Under the pieces are notes generated by a model. That model had not been told where the DNA came from, ran no database searches, and saw only the letters and a program-made list of their open reading frames with translations. A stretch of 64,000 nucleotides of DNA from Hydrangea macrophylla (lineage: Eukaryota > Streptophyta > Magnoliopsida > Cornales > Hydrangeaceae): NCBI GenBank assembly GCA_033977485.1, contig CM066994.1, forward strand, positions 86,490,871 through 86,554,870, given 5' to 3'. Below are positions 12,559 to 22,525 of this stretch, piece after piece; the stretch's first letter is position 1, and every line of letters starts with the position of its first letter. A program made the position numbers and the translations under genes.

Positions 12559-13330
12559 ATGGATATTTCTAAAGACTCTTGTATGGAACTTAATAACTCA
12601 GTGGCAACTGTACCATCTAAAAGAAAGGAACCTTCCACTAATCCAACAAGGCTTTGGCATATGAGGCTTGGTCATATAAATCTGAATAGGATTGGCAGAC
12701 TAGTCAAAGAAGGGGTCTTAGGCAATTTGGTTCTCAACCAATGGAAGTCTGCGAGTCTGGTTTTGAGATTAATCAATAGGCCCTTTCCTTCAAAGGGCAA
12801 TAGGACCAATGCATTGTTGGAATTAGTTCATACTGATGTGTGTGGACCAATAAATATTAGAGCATGGGGTGGTTATGAGAATTTCATAACATTTACTAAT
12901 GACCACTCTAGGTATTGATATGTGTACCTAATGCAGCACAAGTCTGAAGCTTTTGAAAAGTTTAAAGAGTTTTGGGATGGAGTAGAGAAGCAATTGGGCA
13001 CACATATCAAAGCCATTCGATCTAATCGAGGTGGCGAGTACGTCTCTAATGAGTTTATTGATCACCTCATACAGAATGGGATTTTATCACAGTTAAATGC
13101 ACCAGGTATGCCTCAGTAGAATGGTGTAGCGAAAAGAAAGAATCAGACTCTTTTCGACATGACTAGGTCGATGATGAGTTATTTTGAGTTACCATTATTC
13201 CTTTGGGGTTATGCTTTGGAAACCGCAAGACACCACGTGAGATGTGGATTGGGCGCAAGCCTTCTTTACAACATCTCCAGATATAGGAGTGTCCGGCACA
13301 TGTGCTAAAAGAAAAGATGAGCAAGTTGGA
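12559..13330 (+). pseudogene. Copia integrase relic
   Basis: GAG-pre-integrase and integrase core of the nested copia. The zinc-domain histidines are present in RLWHMRLGHINLNRIG (near 12650), but the paired cysteines downstream are lost (WKSASLVLRL). The core keeps HTDVCGPI (first catalytic Asp, near 12830). The second site reads SNRGGEY (near 13020), where copia integrases have SDRGGEY, so the catalytic Asp is Asn. A stop lies after HSRY at about 12916. The protein would be catalytically dead even without the stops. Confidence 0.85.
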
Positions 13331-13559
13331 TTCTGGATCGGAAGTATGTTATTTCGTAGGGTATCTAAAGGGTACTTATGGATGGTATTTTTATGATCTA
13401 AGAGAACATAAAGTGTTTGTTAGTACAAATGCTATTTTCTTAGAGGATGATTATATAATGAACCATAGGGAAGGATAGATCTTAGAGAAATAGAAGGAGA
13501 GCCCTCAGTCCTACCCACAGTTGAAAATTATGTAAGATAAGAAAATACCACTTCTTTAC

Positions 13560-15237
13560 CCTATCCTGCACGGGTACCTCGTCGTAGTGGGCGGTTTATC
13601 AGCCAGCCTGATATAAACATGTCCTTAGGAGAAGTTTTTGAAGCTGTCTCCACAGAATCTGAATCTGATCCTACCACATATGTAGAGGCAATGGATGATG
13701 TAGACTCAGCTCATTGGGTTAAAGCTATGAAGGCTGAATTGGAATCTATGGATTCTAATTAGGTCTGGATGTTGTAGAACTTTCAACCAATATTAAACCC
13801 ATTGGCTATAAGTGGGTCTACAAGAGGAAAAGAGGATTTGATGGAAAGGATGAGACCTTTAAAGCAAGGCTTGTAGCGAAAGGTTATACCTAGAGGGAGG
13901 GCATTGACTATGAGGAAACCTTCTCGCTGGTACCCATTTTCAAGTCCATCAGAATACTCTTATCTATTGCTGCATGCCTAGATTATGAGATCTGGCAGAT
14001 GGACGTCAAGACTACATTCTTGAATGGCAATCCTGTGGAGGACATCTATATGTAACAACCAGAAGGGTTCATAGCTAGTGGGAAAGGTAACTTGGTATGC
14101 AAGTTGCAAAAGTCCATTTATAGGCTTAAGCAAGCATCCAGGAGTTGGAACATACGTTTTGACCAAGCGGTCAAGTCATTTGGTTTCATACAGAATCTGG
14201 ATGAACCTTGTGTATACAAGAAGTGTGAAGGGATTGTGGTGGCTTTTTTTGTGCTTTACATTGATAACATTATACTCATTAGGAATGATGTAGCGGTGTT
14301 ATCAACAGTTAAGGTTTGGCTAGCTAGTACTTTCGATTTGAAGGATCTACGAGAGGTGAGCTATATCCTTGGGATAAAGCTCTTTCGAGATCATAAGCGA
14401 AAGATAATGGGATTATCTCAAGCTAGTTATACCGATAAGGTGCTAACTAGGTTTTCAATGGATAATTCGAAGAAAGGTTTGTGACCTTCCAGGCATGGTT
14501 TAGCGTTCTCCAAGGACCAGTGTCCAAAGACACAGGAGGAGAGGAATCGCATGGTAAGAGTTCCCTATGCTTCGGTAGTGGGAAGTCTCATGTATGTGAT
14601 GTTATGCACTAGACCAGATATCTGCTTTGCCATTGGCATGGTTAGTAGATATCAATCGAATCCAGGTCCAGAGCACTGGACAGCCGTTAAGCAATTCTTA
14701 AGTACTTGAGAAGGACTAAAGATTACATGCTTATGTACAGTGGTAGTGAGTTAATTCTAGTTGGATACACTGACTCAGACTTTATGTCAGATAAAGATTC
14801 GAGGAAGTCGATGTTTGGTAATCTCTTTACCTTGGGAGGTGGTGCTATTAGTTGGAGGAGCATTACGCAGAAATGCATTACAGACTCAACTACAGAAGCT
14901 GAGTATGTGGCTGCTTGTGAAGCCATAAAGGAAGTTGTTTGGCTCAAGAAGTTCCTTATAGAGCTCATGGTGATACCAGCGTCGCGGTCACCTATTATGC
15001 TTTATTGTGATAATAGTGGGGGCAGTGGCTCAGTCCAAGGAGCCAAGGAACCACGGGAAGGGAAAGCACGTAGAGTGGAAGTATCATCTTATTCGAGATA
15101 TTGTTCAACATGGAGATGTGACTATCAGTAAGATTGTAACCGCTGACAATCTTGCTGATCTGTTTACAAAGGCCTTGCCAGAGAAGGTTTTTGATCCTCA
15201 TCTAGATAGTCTAGGTCTTAGATGTGGTCTTGAATAA
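13560..15237 (+). pseudogene. Copia RT and RNase H relic
   Basis: The RT linker (PRRSGRFISQP near 13580) leads into AMDDVDSAHWVKAMKAEL, YEIWQMDVKTTFLNGN (near 13980) and the catalytic region near 14265, which reads YIDN in place of YVDD. RNase H follows with YTDSDFMSDKDSRKS (near 14765), TTEAEYVAACEA and the C-terminal TADNLADLFTKALP, LGLRCGLE. Several stops and a frameshift near 15010 interrupt it. The stop at 15235 is followed by a short purine run (AAGTGGGAGT) and the LTR. Confidence 0.85.
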
Positions 15238-15258
15238 TTATGAGTGTAAGTGGGAGTT

Positions 15259-16764
15259 TGTTGGGTTAGTGCCCTCAAACATTACTTTATGTATGAGACA
15301 TTGACATTTTAATATATGGATATCAGCTTTACATTTCACTATGTATATTTTTTTCATGAGATGATTGTTACTCCTTAAGTATCATAGTAAGTAATTCGTG
15401 TGTGTATGAGATACATACAAGTGAGATATGGATTACTATTCTTTGACACTCAGAATTTGTCACAGTGGGTGATGAGACTGGATATCTCATCAGGTTTACA
15501 CTGTAGCATGATTAACTGCCATTGGATGGAGTGATGAATCTCAATCACTAGAGTGTAACTCTTAGTTAATATGCTAGTGCTTGTAGTGCATTGATGGACC
15601 TGAGCTTTCCTATTGACATTTAAGACTGTTAACAGTCAATAGGAACTCATAACTTGTATAAGGTACGTGTTCTCAATCTTGAGACGATTATGAACACAGA
15701 CTGTGGATATGGCTTCTTTGATTTGCTAATCAGTGAGGTCTGTAAAAGTTCGACACCTGGGTAACTTGGGTATGTCATGTTCATAGGGTTGTGAATATAT
15801 ATTATCAGGATAGAATCTGCCCTCTGATTCAGAGTAAGCATTCTCTTGAGAATGTCACCAAGTTCAATACTAATAACTGCAGTCTTGTTGATAAGTATTT
15901 ATCAACATATTTAGTAATCATGAGAGGTGAATGTGACTCAAGGAATAAAAGAAGTATTCATGATTCAGGTTGATAGTAATAGTTATTCGACTACCTGAAC
16001 ATGATTACGAATGCTAACGGTAGAGGGACATTAGTACACCATACAAGTCTAGTTACTCCTTCAGATATGTTCTTTTGCGTTGGAGTTCAGTTATCGTTTT
16101 ATAGTACAGTAAACGTTAACTGATCAGTTGGTTAGTTTGCTGATCAAAGAGTTTGGTCATAGGAATTAACAACTGATCTGAGTCAACAATAAAGAGCCTA
16201 GGAGGTCCCACTCATAGCTCCGCTAGGATGTCTAGAAAGGCACAAGAGGTTCTTGTCAAGACGGGTTCAATCGTTCGAAGGAGTTTCGATCAATTAAAGT
16301 CTAGGCAGGTTCGAGCAATCGAAAGGTGTTCGATCGATCAAAGGTTCGATTGATTGAAGCCACTTTGATCGGTCGAAGGTTAAAGTCGGTTTTGGAAATC
16401 TATAAATAGGGCAGCTGCGTACAGGTTTGAATAATCGTCGTTTTTCCTATACGAAAGTTGCAGACACTGTTTAGAATTTTCCAAGCCTTCTCATCCTCCC
16501 CCGTTGGAGTTCCCACCAACTCTAGCCTCTCCGGCAGCATCCGTAGGAGTCATAAGGGTGAAGACAACCTAGTGGAAGCTGCTACATCATCAAGAAGCTT
16601 GAAGATTTCAGAATTGGGTTCAAGAGACAAAGGTAAAACTCTTGTCCCCTCTTGTAAGCATCTATAGAATTGACGAGTAGTAGATCCTGGGCTACCAATA
16701 AGTTTATTGAAACTTAACCTTTCCGCTACTCGTTTAAAATCATTTTAAACCTATTTTTCTTTCA
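15259..16764 (+). repeat. 3' LTR of the nested copia (1.5 kb)
   Basis: The LTR begins TGTTGGGTTAGTGCC straight after the purine run and ends TTTTTCTTTCA, where the gypsy reading (MYPDDEEKTSF) resumes. It contains a TATA box and an upstream array of decayed TTCGATCGATCGAA-like palindromes. The length is large for Tork LTRs but possible. The boundary is inferred from the TG/CA ends and the resumption of RT. Confidence 0.75.
16265..16409 (+). promoter_or_regulatory. Copia LTR promoter: decayed palindrome array plus TATA
   Basis: At 16265-16379 there are at least six variants of TTCGATCGATCGAA (for example GTTCGATCGATCAAAGG and GTTCGATTGATTGAAG). TATAAATAG follows at 16401-16409, about 20 bases further on. 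The same motif occurs in the unrelated Athila LTR at 20750. Confidence 0.65.
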
Positions 16765-18187
16765 GTATGTACCCCGACGACGAAGAAAAAACATCCTTCA
16801 TCACTGACCAGGGGACATACTACTACAAGGTGATGCCCTTTGGCCTAAAAAATGTTGGGGCTACTTATCTGTGATTGGTCAACCATATGTTTAGAGACTT
16901 CATTGGGAAGACTATAGAGGTGTATGTTGACGACTTCCTGGTCAAGAGCTGGGATGAGTCCGACCATCTCAAGCACTTGGTTGGGGCCTTCAGTATCTTA
17001 AAAAAATACCGGAGAAGGTGGAACCCGGCTAAGTGCCCATTTAGAGTCTTACTCGGGAAGTTCTTGGGACACCTGGTTAGTAGACGTAACATTGAGGCTA
17101 ACCCTGAGTAGATTTAAGCCATTATCAATATGCAGTCACCCCGATCGACGAAAGAAGTTCAGAGTTTGGTAGGACGGGTGGCGATGTTGAACAGATTTGT
17201 ATCCAGGGCAACCAATTGGTTCATGCTATTCTTTAAAATCCTCCACAAAGCCTTTGAATGGTCAGAGGAGTGTGAGGAGGCATTCCAGGCACTCAAGCGG
17301 TACCTGGTATCACCTTCCTTGCTCTCAACACCCATACTAAAGGAGGAGTTGTTTCTTTAAATGGTATCACCTGCGGTGGTAAGCTCGACACTGATTAGAG
17401 AAGAGCACGGGATATAGTACCCGGTCTACTACACAAGCCGGGCCCTCCAGGGTGCAGAAGGCCTCTATTCCCGTATAGAAAAGCTCACCTTTGCATTCAT
17501 CACTTCGGCCCGGTGACTCCACCCATACTTTCAAGCCCATGTCATAGTAATACTCACGGATTAGCACCTGTGTAGGATCCTGTGCTGACCTGAAACATCC
17601 AAGAGACTCATGAAGTAGGCGTTAGAGTTGGAAGAATTACCTCGTTAAGTTCACATATCTAGAAGACCCGATCGAAGAGCTCAATCTACCTAAGCTATCG
17701 CCCGTGCTACAGTCTGACATCTTGACCTGGGTGCTCTATAATGATGGTTCCTCCAACAAGCAGGGCAGCAGGGCAAGGATCATCCTGACCATACAATGGG
17801 ATCCAGCTGGAGTGCACCCTTGGGTTTGGGTTTTCGGCTTCTAATAATGAAGCCGAGTATGAAGCCCTATTGGTCGAGTTACAGTTTCCTACCTTAATGG
17901 GTGATCAGTAAATTCAGGGGTACAATGACTCCTAGTTGGTGGTCAACTAATTGTATCAGGAGTATGAAGCCCGAGAAGATAACATGGTGGCCTACCTAGC
18001 CCTTGTCCAGACAATTACAAAGAAGCTCAAAGGGTTCTCCATCATACAAATCCCGAGGGAAGAAAATATAAGGGCCGATCAATTTGCTCGACTAGCATCA
18101 TCTTTTGAGTTGGACCTCCCCGAGATAAGGATAGAATACCTGCCTCAACCCAGTGTGTCCAACTCAGAAGGCATGGAGGTTGACTAG
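16765..18187 (+). pseudogene. Tat-type RT, RNase H and second (archaeal-type) RNase H
   Basis: Second half of the gypsy RT, continuing the gene broken at 10622. Seen: MYPDDEEKTSFITDQG, VMPFGLKNVGATY and the intact catalytic VYVDDFLVKS (near 16925). The connection domain follows, then the ordinary RNase H in pieces (PVYYTSRALQGAEG near 17425). A second RNase H begins at YNDGSSNKQGSRA (near 17740) and continues with NNEAEYEALL-like and YEAREDNMVAYLALVQ to IPREENIRADQFARLAS (18045-18100). A duplicated, archaeal-type RNase H marks the Tat/Ogre lineage. About a dozen stops and frameshifts destroy the frame. Confidence 0.85.
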
Positions 18188-18189
18188 TC

Positions 18190-19440
18190 GACTTAGGGCC
18201 CAACTAGATGGATCCCTATTAAGATGTTTCACCCAACCAGAAGCTTGCCAACTAGGAAGGATGAAGCACGACAGGTGAAATAGTGATTGGTAAGGTACCA
18301 CCTCATATATTGTGTACTCTACAAGAGGGGATTTTCCATCCCTTACCTCCGATACATCCATCCTGCCCAGGTACAGGAGATCTTGTTCCATATTCATGAA
18401 GGGGTATGTGGAAGACATGTCAGAGGTCGGGCCCTCTCCCGCAGAGCACTGCTGTAAGGCTATTACTAGCCCACAATAGCCTGGGATTCTTGGGATTATA
18501 TCAAGTGGTGCAATAAGTGCCAGAGATATGCAAACATGATCAACTGACCGACAGAGCCCCAAACTCCGATCCTCAGTCCCTGGCCATTTACCCAGTGGGG
18601 CATCAACATAGTCAGACCGCTCCCCATGGGAAAAGGTCAGGTCAAGTTTGTCGTCATCACGGTAGATTACTTCACCAAGTAGGCCAAAGTTGAGCCCTTG
18701 GTAACCATAACTGAGAAGAAAATGGAAGGTTTCGTGGAGAAAAATATGCTCAGCAGGTTCGGTGTTCCCTGGGTATTGGTCAGTGATAATGGAAGATAGT
18801 TTGACACACTGATATTTAGGTAGTTTTGCTCGGGTTATAGAATATCAAACCACTGCTCTTATCCCGAGCATCCTCAAGCCAATGGACAGGCTGAGGTAAC
18901 AAATCGAACAATCCTACAATCCATTAAAACCAGGCTTCAATAGACCAAGGGACTCTGGGCTGATGAACTACCAACCCTTCTGTGGGGCAACCGTACACTC
19001 CTTGAGCAGCAATAGGAGAAATACCTTTCTCGCTCACCTATGGCTTCGAGGTAGTGGTACCCATAGAATTTGGACTACCAACATATCGGGTGGTAAATTT
19101 CAGTGTCCAAGGCATCGAAGAAGTCCTTAGAGGGGAGCTCGACCTGATAGAACAAAAAAGAGATTGGGCATACCTAAAGGTGGTAGCATACAAGCAAAGG
19201 GTCTCACGGTACTTCAACAATAAGGTAAAGCATCGCAGTTTCCAAGTCAGAGACCTTGTCCTTAAGGTAGTAAACCAGTCTACCAAAGTCTCGAGTAATG
19301 GGAAACTGGGATTAAACTGGAAAGGCCCATATAAAGTTACCCAGGTCAATTGACCAGGAACCTACTGGCTGCAGACACTGGACGGATAAGACATGTCACA
19401 CCCCTGGAACGTGGAGCATCTACGGAAGTATTTTCAATGA
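18190..19440 (+). pseudogene. Tat-type integrase relic
   Basis: The zinc domain is recognisable (HIHEGVCGRHVRGRALSRRA near 18390, then CNKCQRYAN near 18510). In the catalytic core, WGINIVRPLPMGKGQVKFVV (near 18595) shows the first Asp changed to Asn, VLVSDNGRXF lies near 18775, and YPEHPQANGQAEVTNRTI carries the Glu near 18860. The C-terminal part ends at HPWNVEHLRKYFQ (19398-19438), the usual Tat polyprotein end. Many TAG/TGA codons are present. Confidence 0.85.
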
Positions 19441-20290
19441 AATGGGGGCCAACATTGGTTAGGGTTTTCTTTATATAGGTTGTAGCTCTTTCTGAGTAGT
19501 TTTTTTGATTGAATAAAAAGCTTTTCTTTTACAAAAAAGTGTCCCTTACCACCGTTTCGTGACAATAAAAGACCTCGGGATAGCACTCGAGGCACTAAAA
19601 TGACCTCGAGAACGTACCTGAGGCACCAAAAGGACCTCGAGATTGCACTCGAGGCACCACAAGGCCTCAGGATTGTGCCCAAGGTATGGGTTTTGCTTAT
19701 GTCCATAACCTACGATGGGGGGCAAACCCCCTTAGGTGGCTGATGATAGCAAACTTCAAAAGACCCTGGGACTACAAACCTTCTAGGTCGGTTCCCTAAA
19801 GTCGTTTCCTCTGTAGTCGCCCGCCTTAACAAAAGCTTCGGGGCAGGGGAAATATTGAACTAATATAGGAAATTACACCGAGCACTAACAGGACTAGGAA
19901 TTAACCCTTGAACATTCCTAAGTGCCTGCAGAGCTCAGAGTTTACCGAGTGGGACAAACAGACCTAAAGCCCCCTAGTCATTAACGGCTCGAGAAATTCA
20001 AGGGCCCTATGGGTCTGTTTAAGACCAAGTGTTCCCTACCAGTTACAGCTCTAAACCTTTTGCTAAGGTAGGGTTTTTAAAGACTTACAACCGGTCGAAC
20101 ACAGGCAATCGCAAACAAAAATAAGCAAAAGTGTACAAGTATGAACGGTATGTCAAAAAGTGACCTCGATGGGCCTTTTTCATTACTAAATACAGACATT
20201 ATATTGCTTGGGGGACAATTATAGTAGCCTCTCCCCCCCCCCCCCCCCCCTCCCTCCCCCCCTAAAATAAAAAAATACATATGCACATCA
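19441..20290. other. Non-coding 3' part of the Tat element
   Basis: No sense-strand gene lies between integrase and the antisense gene. It holds the 31-bp tandem repeats (19571-19689), a GGGGGGCAAACCCCC palindrome near 19715 and a purine run followed by CAATTATAG (TTGGGGGACAATT, near 20208). There is also an almost pure C tract (20231-20263). Confidence 0.55.
19571..19689. repeat. 31-bp tandem repeats, about 3.8 units
   Basis: Units start at 19571, 19602, 19633 and about 19664. Each contains GACCTCGAG and CTCGAGGCAC as an internal inverted repeat. Located just after integrase. Confidence 0.85.
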
Positions 20291-20749
20291 CTACTGGTCA
20301 TCCACGATGATCACAACATCGTCGGTCTCCCAGACATCTCCTTCGGCAGCATCAGCCCCTCCCCCGACAGCCTCAGCAGGGGCCTCCTTAGTAGCCTTAC
20401 TGGGGGCATCCTCAGCAACCTCCTTCTCCTGCCAAAAGTCGGATTTAACCCAGGAGTAGCCTGAGAGGTCCCAGTCTGGATGGTTTGAGACCGTACTCTG
20501 AGCAAGGTTGGCATACCCCTGGATGAAGCCGGCCTAGAACTCTTCCTCCAAATCCTTCACCTCTGCCTCCCGAGCAGCAACAACCTCAGCTAGGGCTGTA
20601 TTCTCAGCTTCTGTAACCGCCTTCTCAGCCTTTGCAACCGCCTTCTCAGCTTCTGCAGCCTTCCAGACCACAACCTCGACTGTCAGTTCCTCCTATGCTG
20701 CCCCCAAGTCCAGGGCTAGAGCCTTTATCTTTTCCTTCTCTGCGATGAG
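20291..20749 (-). pseudogene. Antisense accessory gene of the Tat element, C-terminal part
   Basis: Read on the minus strand, this continues in frame from 34869 if the Athila element and one copy of its target duplication are removed. It begins IAEKEKIKALALDLGAA and runs through an Ala/Glu/Lys-rich heptad region (EKAVAKAEKAVTEAEN), a strong coiled-coil candidate. Then come LEEEF, AGFIQGYANLAQ, NHPDWDLSGY and an acidic tail ending ETDDVVIIVDDQ at 20291. Two in-frame TAG codons (after LGAA and after LEEEF) interrupt it. Antisense genes between pol and the 3' LTR are known in Tat elements such as Grande; their role is unknown. Confidence 0.7.
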
Positions 20750-21002
20750 TGCAAAGCGGGGGTATTTGTAAAATACAACCGCGCTAAAAGAAAGAATTGT
20801 ATTAGTTTTTATCACAACTTCCCGTTTTATCCGCGATTTGCATTGCAAGTCTAATTTTCATACAATATGATTAATCTATGATAAGTTGTATTGTTTTAGC
20901 TGTTGTTTGTGCAGATTACTGCTGGGTGGACTAAACAGATGAACATCAGAATAACTGGAATGCTGGAATGAGAACAAAAGAAGTAAAAGCTGAAATGTGG
21001 AG

Positions 21003-21190
21003 TTCGATCGATCTAAGAAGGTTCGATCGATCGAGAGTTCGATCGCTCAAAGAGAGTTGAAGCGATTGAGGCTTAAGGGTTCGATCGATCGAGTGCAGTT
21101 CTATCGATCGAACGGGGTATTTCCAGTAACATTTGCGTGCGCAGCAGATGCGGGTTTTAACCCTAGTTTCTTAGGTTTTCTTATATATAT
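21003..21190 (+). promoter_or_regulatory. Athila LTR promoter: palindrome array 1 plus TATA
   Basis: At 21003-21112 there are six copies or variants of TTCGATCGATCGAA, a perfect 14-bp palindrome in its full form. TATATATAT follows at 21182-21190, about 70 bases downstream. The 3' LTR repeats this at 33515-33624. A role as transcription-factor sites is inferred from position. Confidence 0.65.
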
Positions 21191-21608
21191 GTGTATTGTA
21201 CACGTCCATAGTGACGCCCACTTTATATTTTTACACAGTTTTAGAGAGAGAGATAGAGAGTTTGTTTGGTTTTGTAGGTTTTCATTGAAGTTTCATTTGT
21301 GCAGTGGATATTCTTAAGTTTAATACAAGTATCTTCTATTCCAAATTATCTATATACTGCTCCCTTAGATTCTGCACTTGGTAGTCGTAGTTTAATCACT
21401 CATCTCGTGATATTATATGCTAAATAGTTGTAAAACCATAGATTTCGTAGTTTTCATGAAAAACTCGCAACCAAACAAGGTGTTAATGTTTTCTTACGTT
21501 AAATATCGATCTAGGACACTCCAGACGATGTCTGAGTAGTCCCAGGTTGGGAGAACACGATGAAACAGTGATCTCCAACCTCTACCATGCAGCAGAATAA
21601 TCGCTGTG

Positions 21609-21739
21609 TTCGATCGATCGAAGTTAGTTCGATCGATCTTCGATCGATCGAACCAGAGACAGTCAATCGATCGAAGTCAGTTCGATCGATTGAGGGATGA
21701 AGGTCTTCGATCGATCGAAAGCGCGTCGATCGATCGAAC
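21609..21739 (+). repeat. Athila LTR palindrome array 2
   Basis: Seven full or near-full TTCGATCGATCGAA units occur in close pairs. The 3' LTR copy (34121-34221) has lost exactly 30 bases here, one pair unit. Confidence 0.9.
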
Positions 21740-22392
21740 TCTCGGATTCTTGAGGATGTTCCCTGCAGTATTCCAGGACCTTTTGTTTTAGGATTTGTTA
21801 TCATTCTGTCCCAAATAAATGCTCAGTCTGTCAAAACAGTTTTAAAACTAAGGCCCTAAGGCATTTTCTTTCAATACATTTTGCAAACCATCTTCAATGC
21901 TAACACCATTGAGGATGCGAGTCTTAACTATTGGATTAAACCGCTTTCACGTATCTTAATTTAACTGTGATGATATGGTCCCGGTCATGAAAGGGCCATG
22001 GATTCTCTATCTTTAGAGGAATATAGAAAACTGTAGGTAACATACTCCTTTGTGCTTCAAGGTAAATGCATGGTAGATGGTTAAGGTTACTGCGGATTCG
22101 TGTAATCCCAACACTTTCTTTTAAAGTTAAACATCCTAATTTCAAGTACTGTTTTAATTAGCTAGTTAGATCGTTAGTCATTTTCTTTAGTAATCTTAGC
22201 TGTGGAACTTTGTGTTCCGCACCATTGCTTAATCTTATTCATTTTATTTTATTTTCTTTAGAGGTTAGTCTAATTCAATAGGTCAACACCTTCCCTGTGG
22301 GATCGACTGGGTCTTACCAGATATTACTTGCACGTCTACCTACACTTGGGTATTGCACAAGAGCGCATAGAAAAATTCTCGTGTCAAGTTTT

Positions 22393-22410
22393 TGGCGCCG
22401 TTGCCGGGGA
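22393..22410 (+). other. Athila primer binding site
   Basis: TGGCGCCGTTGCCGGGGA, six bases after the LTR end. This is the usual PBS of Athila elements. Confidence 0.9.
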
Positions 22411-22525
22411 AGGCAACGATCAATTCCTTAGATTACCTCAATCTCTCTTCATCTCTTTCTGTTTTTATTTTCTCTTCTTTTCAGTTCTTTTGGGTAAGTT
22501 CTCACCCTAGGGACTCTCCTAGTTC

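Larger units (their letters stand above)
10622..16764 (+). mobile_element. Tork-like Ty1/copia element nested in the Tat RT gene
   Basis: Gag, integrase, RT-RNase H and a 1.5-kb 3' LTR follow each other in copia order (integrase before RT). Both flanks are the same gypsy RT gene, so the copia is younger than the Tat element. No 5' LTR resembling 15259-16764 and no iMet-type PBS was found at the left end, so that side is truncated or rearranged. The left boundary is set where gypsy homology stops. Confidence 0.75.
20750..22386 (+). repeat. Athila 5' LTR
   Basis: It begins TGCAAAGCGGGGGTATTTG and ends TTCTCGTGTCA. It is nearly identical to 33262-34868 except for 30 extra bases within the second palindrome array. 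It holds the promoter array, a TATA box, and a second palindrome array in the middle. Confidence 0.95.

Noticed and set aside
21003..21739. Palindrome arrays as a CRISPR array
   Set aside because: Spacing is irregular, the units are palindromic and often paired, there are no constant-length unique spacers, and the setting is a plant LTR.
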